NCBI RefSeq assembly: GCF_003201675.2
Contig: NZ_CP029287.2
Location: 124,001-188,000, forward strand
Origin: Metallosphaera hakonensis JCM 8857 = DSM 7519
GTDB taxonomy: Archaea > Thermoproteota > Thermoprotei_A > Sulfolobales > Sulfolobaceae
Length of the DNA: 64,000 nt
Direction: 5' to 3'
Shown here: piece after piece, positions 62,972 to 64,000 of the stretch
Numbering within the stretch: the first letter of the stretch is position 1
Layout of the letters: each line of letters opens with the position of its first letter
The notes under the pieces: model-generated
The model's database searches: none
What the model was told of the DNA's origin: nothing
The model's input: the letters and a program-made list of their open reading frames with translations, nothing else
Program-made: the position numbers and the translations under genes

Positions 62972-64000
62972 ATGAAAGGGATAACCGTGGGATGGTTTGG
63001 AACTTTCCTTCAATTGACGGTCAGGTTGAGCTGGGGGGTGATCGTGGTTCCCATCTCGAGGATCTTGAACCTGAATCCGGTTCAGATGGGCCTAGTGGCG
63101 ACCTTCTTCTACATAGGATACGTGGTGTTCTCTGTTCCCTGGGGTCTTATCATAGATAGGATAGGTCCCGTGAACGCTATGATCATCTCGTCCGTTCCCT
63201 TGATTGGCTTAAATCTGCTTCTCTTCTTTGAAATTAGCTATCCGCTCCTCTTGACAGTGTATTTGATCGAGGGTCTAATAGCCTCAGCCATATTTCCTTC
63301 AGCCATGAAGATCGTCTCAGTTCTTCACGGTAAGGATAGAAGGTTGACCTTTTACGTGGCCCTCCTTGAGAGCGCTTCGCCTGTAACCATACTAACGTTG
63401 AGTTTCCTGGCAGGCCTCCTCCTAGATTTATGGAAGTTCTTCTTCCTGGGAATGGCCATCACGTTCTCGGTGTTCAGCTTAACCGCCCTCTCCCTGAAAA
63501 TAAGGGTGGAGCCTAACCCCGTGAGAAGGTCCTTCACAGTGATCTTGAGGAAGGACATCTTCTTGGCAACATTATTGAGATTGGGGGAACTCTGGGCCAC
63601 ATGGGGAACGACAACCTGGATATTTTCAATGCTGATCCTTTACAGAGGTGCCCCTCCAGGACTCTCCACTGTGTTCCTGGGACTCTTCGGGTTAGGGCAA
63701 TTGCTCGGAATATTATCTGTGGAGAGAGTGGTTGAGAGATTAGGAGATATTTCCGTGATTATGATAAATTTAGTTGGTTTCATTATAATATCGTTACTCA
63801 TAGTCGTCTCTCCCCTAACACTGGTCTTGGTGGAGGCGCTCTTCTTAGGGGTCTGTTCCTTCGCATACAGACCCCCCACGGATTCCCTCATCATGAAAAT
63901 CGCCGGAGTTGGAAGTGCCGCGACATCCATAGGTTACGCTAACGCCGTGTCCCAGATCGGCACCATGATAGCTCCAGTGCTCGTGGGGGTGATTCTCTCC
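62972..64000 (+). CDS. MFS transporter (3' partial)
   Basis: The frame opens at the ATG 62972 and runs off the right edge (343 codons). It reads 'MKGITVGWFGTFLQLTVRLSWGVIVVP', then motif A-like 'FSVPWGLIIDRIGPVNAMII', and at the edge 'GSAATSIGYANAVSQIGTMIAPVLVG' which is the TM11-like motif. About 10 helices are within the window. It is an MFS carrier; the substrate is unknown. The start is 25 bases after a TATA-like box. Confidence 0.85.
   Translation, partial: MKGITVGWFGTFLQLTVRLSWGVIVVPISRILNLNPVQMGLVATFFYIGYVVFSVPWGLIIDRIGPVNAMIISSVPLIGLNLLLFFEISYPLLLTVYLIEGLIASAIFPSAMKIVSVLHGKDRRLTFYVALLESASPVTILTLSFLAGLLLDLWKFFFLGMAITFSVFSLTALSLKIRVEPNPVRRSFTVILRKDIFLATLLRLGELWATWGTTTWIFSMLILYRGAPPGLSTVFLGLFGLGQLLGILSVERVVERLGDISVIMINLVGFIIISLLIVVSPLTLVLVEALFLGVCSFAYRPPTDSLIMKIAGVGSAATSIGYANAVSQIGTMIAPVLVGVILS

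Overview
The window looks like a chromosome segment of a thermoacidophilic archaeon of the order Sulfolobales, probably a Metallosphaera/Sulfolobus/Acidianus relative. The evidence is the trehalose/glycogen set (treZ, treX, treY, malA), a thermopsin-type protease, many Arg codons of the AGG/AGA type, TATA boxes about 25-30 bases before starts with few Shine-Dalgarno sites (leaderless mRNAs), archaeal VapBC, DUF1059 and archaeal AAA ATPases, and IS630/IS4/TnpB elements of Sulfolobales type. No rRNA or tRNA gene was recognised.

Layout. 1-14 kb is mostly ordinary chromosome: an aminotransferase cut by the left edge, an AIM24-family protein, a TusA-like sulfur carrier, a cupin, a B12-binding/radical-SAM-like protein without its cluster cysteines, a CDF metal transporter, a 1009-residue thermopsin-like surface protease, DUF1059 proteins and a DHA2-type MFS exporter. 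14.7-21.5 kb (minus strand) is a compact type III CRISPR-like effector module without Cas1/Cas2, Cas6 or a full array. It has a Cas10 whose cyclase GGDD motif has become VGIN, a Cas5-like RAMP, two small helical proteins, two Cas7-like RAMPs and, between the two Cas7 genes and overlapping each by 4 bases, a retropepsin-like (DTGF) aspartic protease. Degenerate CRISPR repeats lie in the internal gap of the module (17262-17346) and upstream of it (22317-22340).

22.7-33.1 kb is the alpha-glucan/trehalose cluster: malA, treY and treX on the minus strand and treZ on the plus strand, with a ParA/MinD-like ATPase and a membrane protein between. TreX debranches glycogen-like glucan, TreY turns the reducing end into a trehalosyl unit, TreZ releases trehalose, and MalA cleaves malto-oligosaccharides to glucose.

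33.6-60 kb is an accessory, mobile-element-rich defence region. It contains a vapBC pair whose vapB is split by an IS (with an IS630 nested inside), an IS4-family transposase, a membrane-anchored HTH regulator, an AAA/DUF4143 ATPase, an McrBC-like modification-dependent restriction pair, Sir2, a metallophosphoesterase, archaeal ATPases with palindromic operators (one dead, with a stop codon in Walker A and broken by a TnpB element and a second copy of the IS), a coiled-coil nuclease with five near-identical 84-bp repeats, and an OLD-like ATPase plus small partner operon. Two 208-bp MITEs and a dispersed element of about 95 bp (four copies) are scattered through it or just outside. 60-64 kb returns to ordinary genes: an ACS-type MFS transporter, a ZIP-like transporter and an MFS transporter cut by the right edge.
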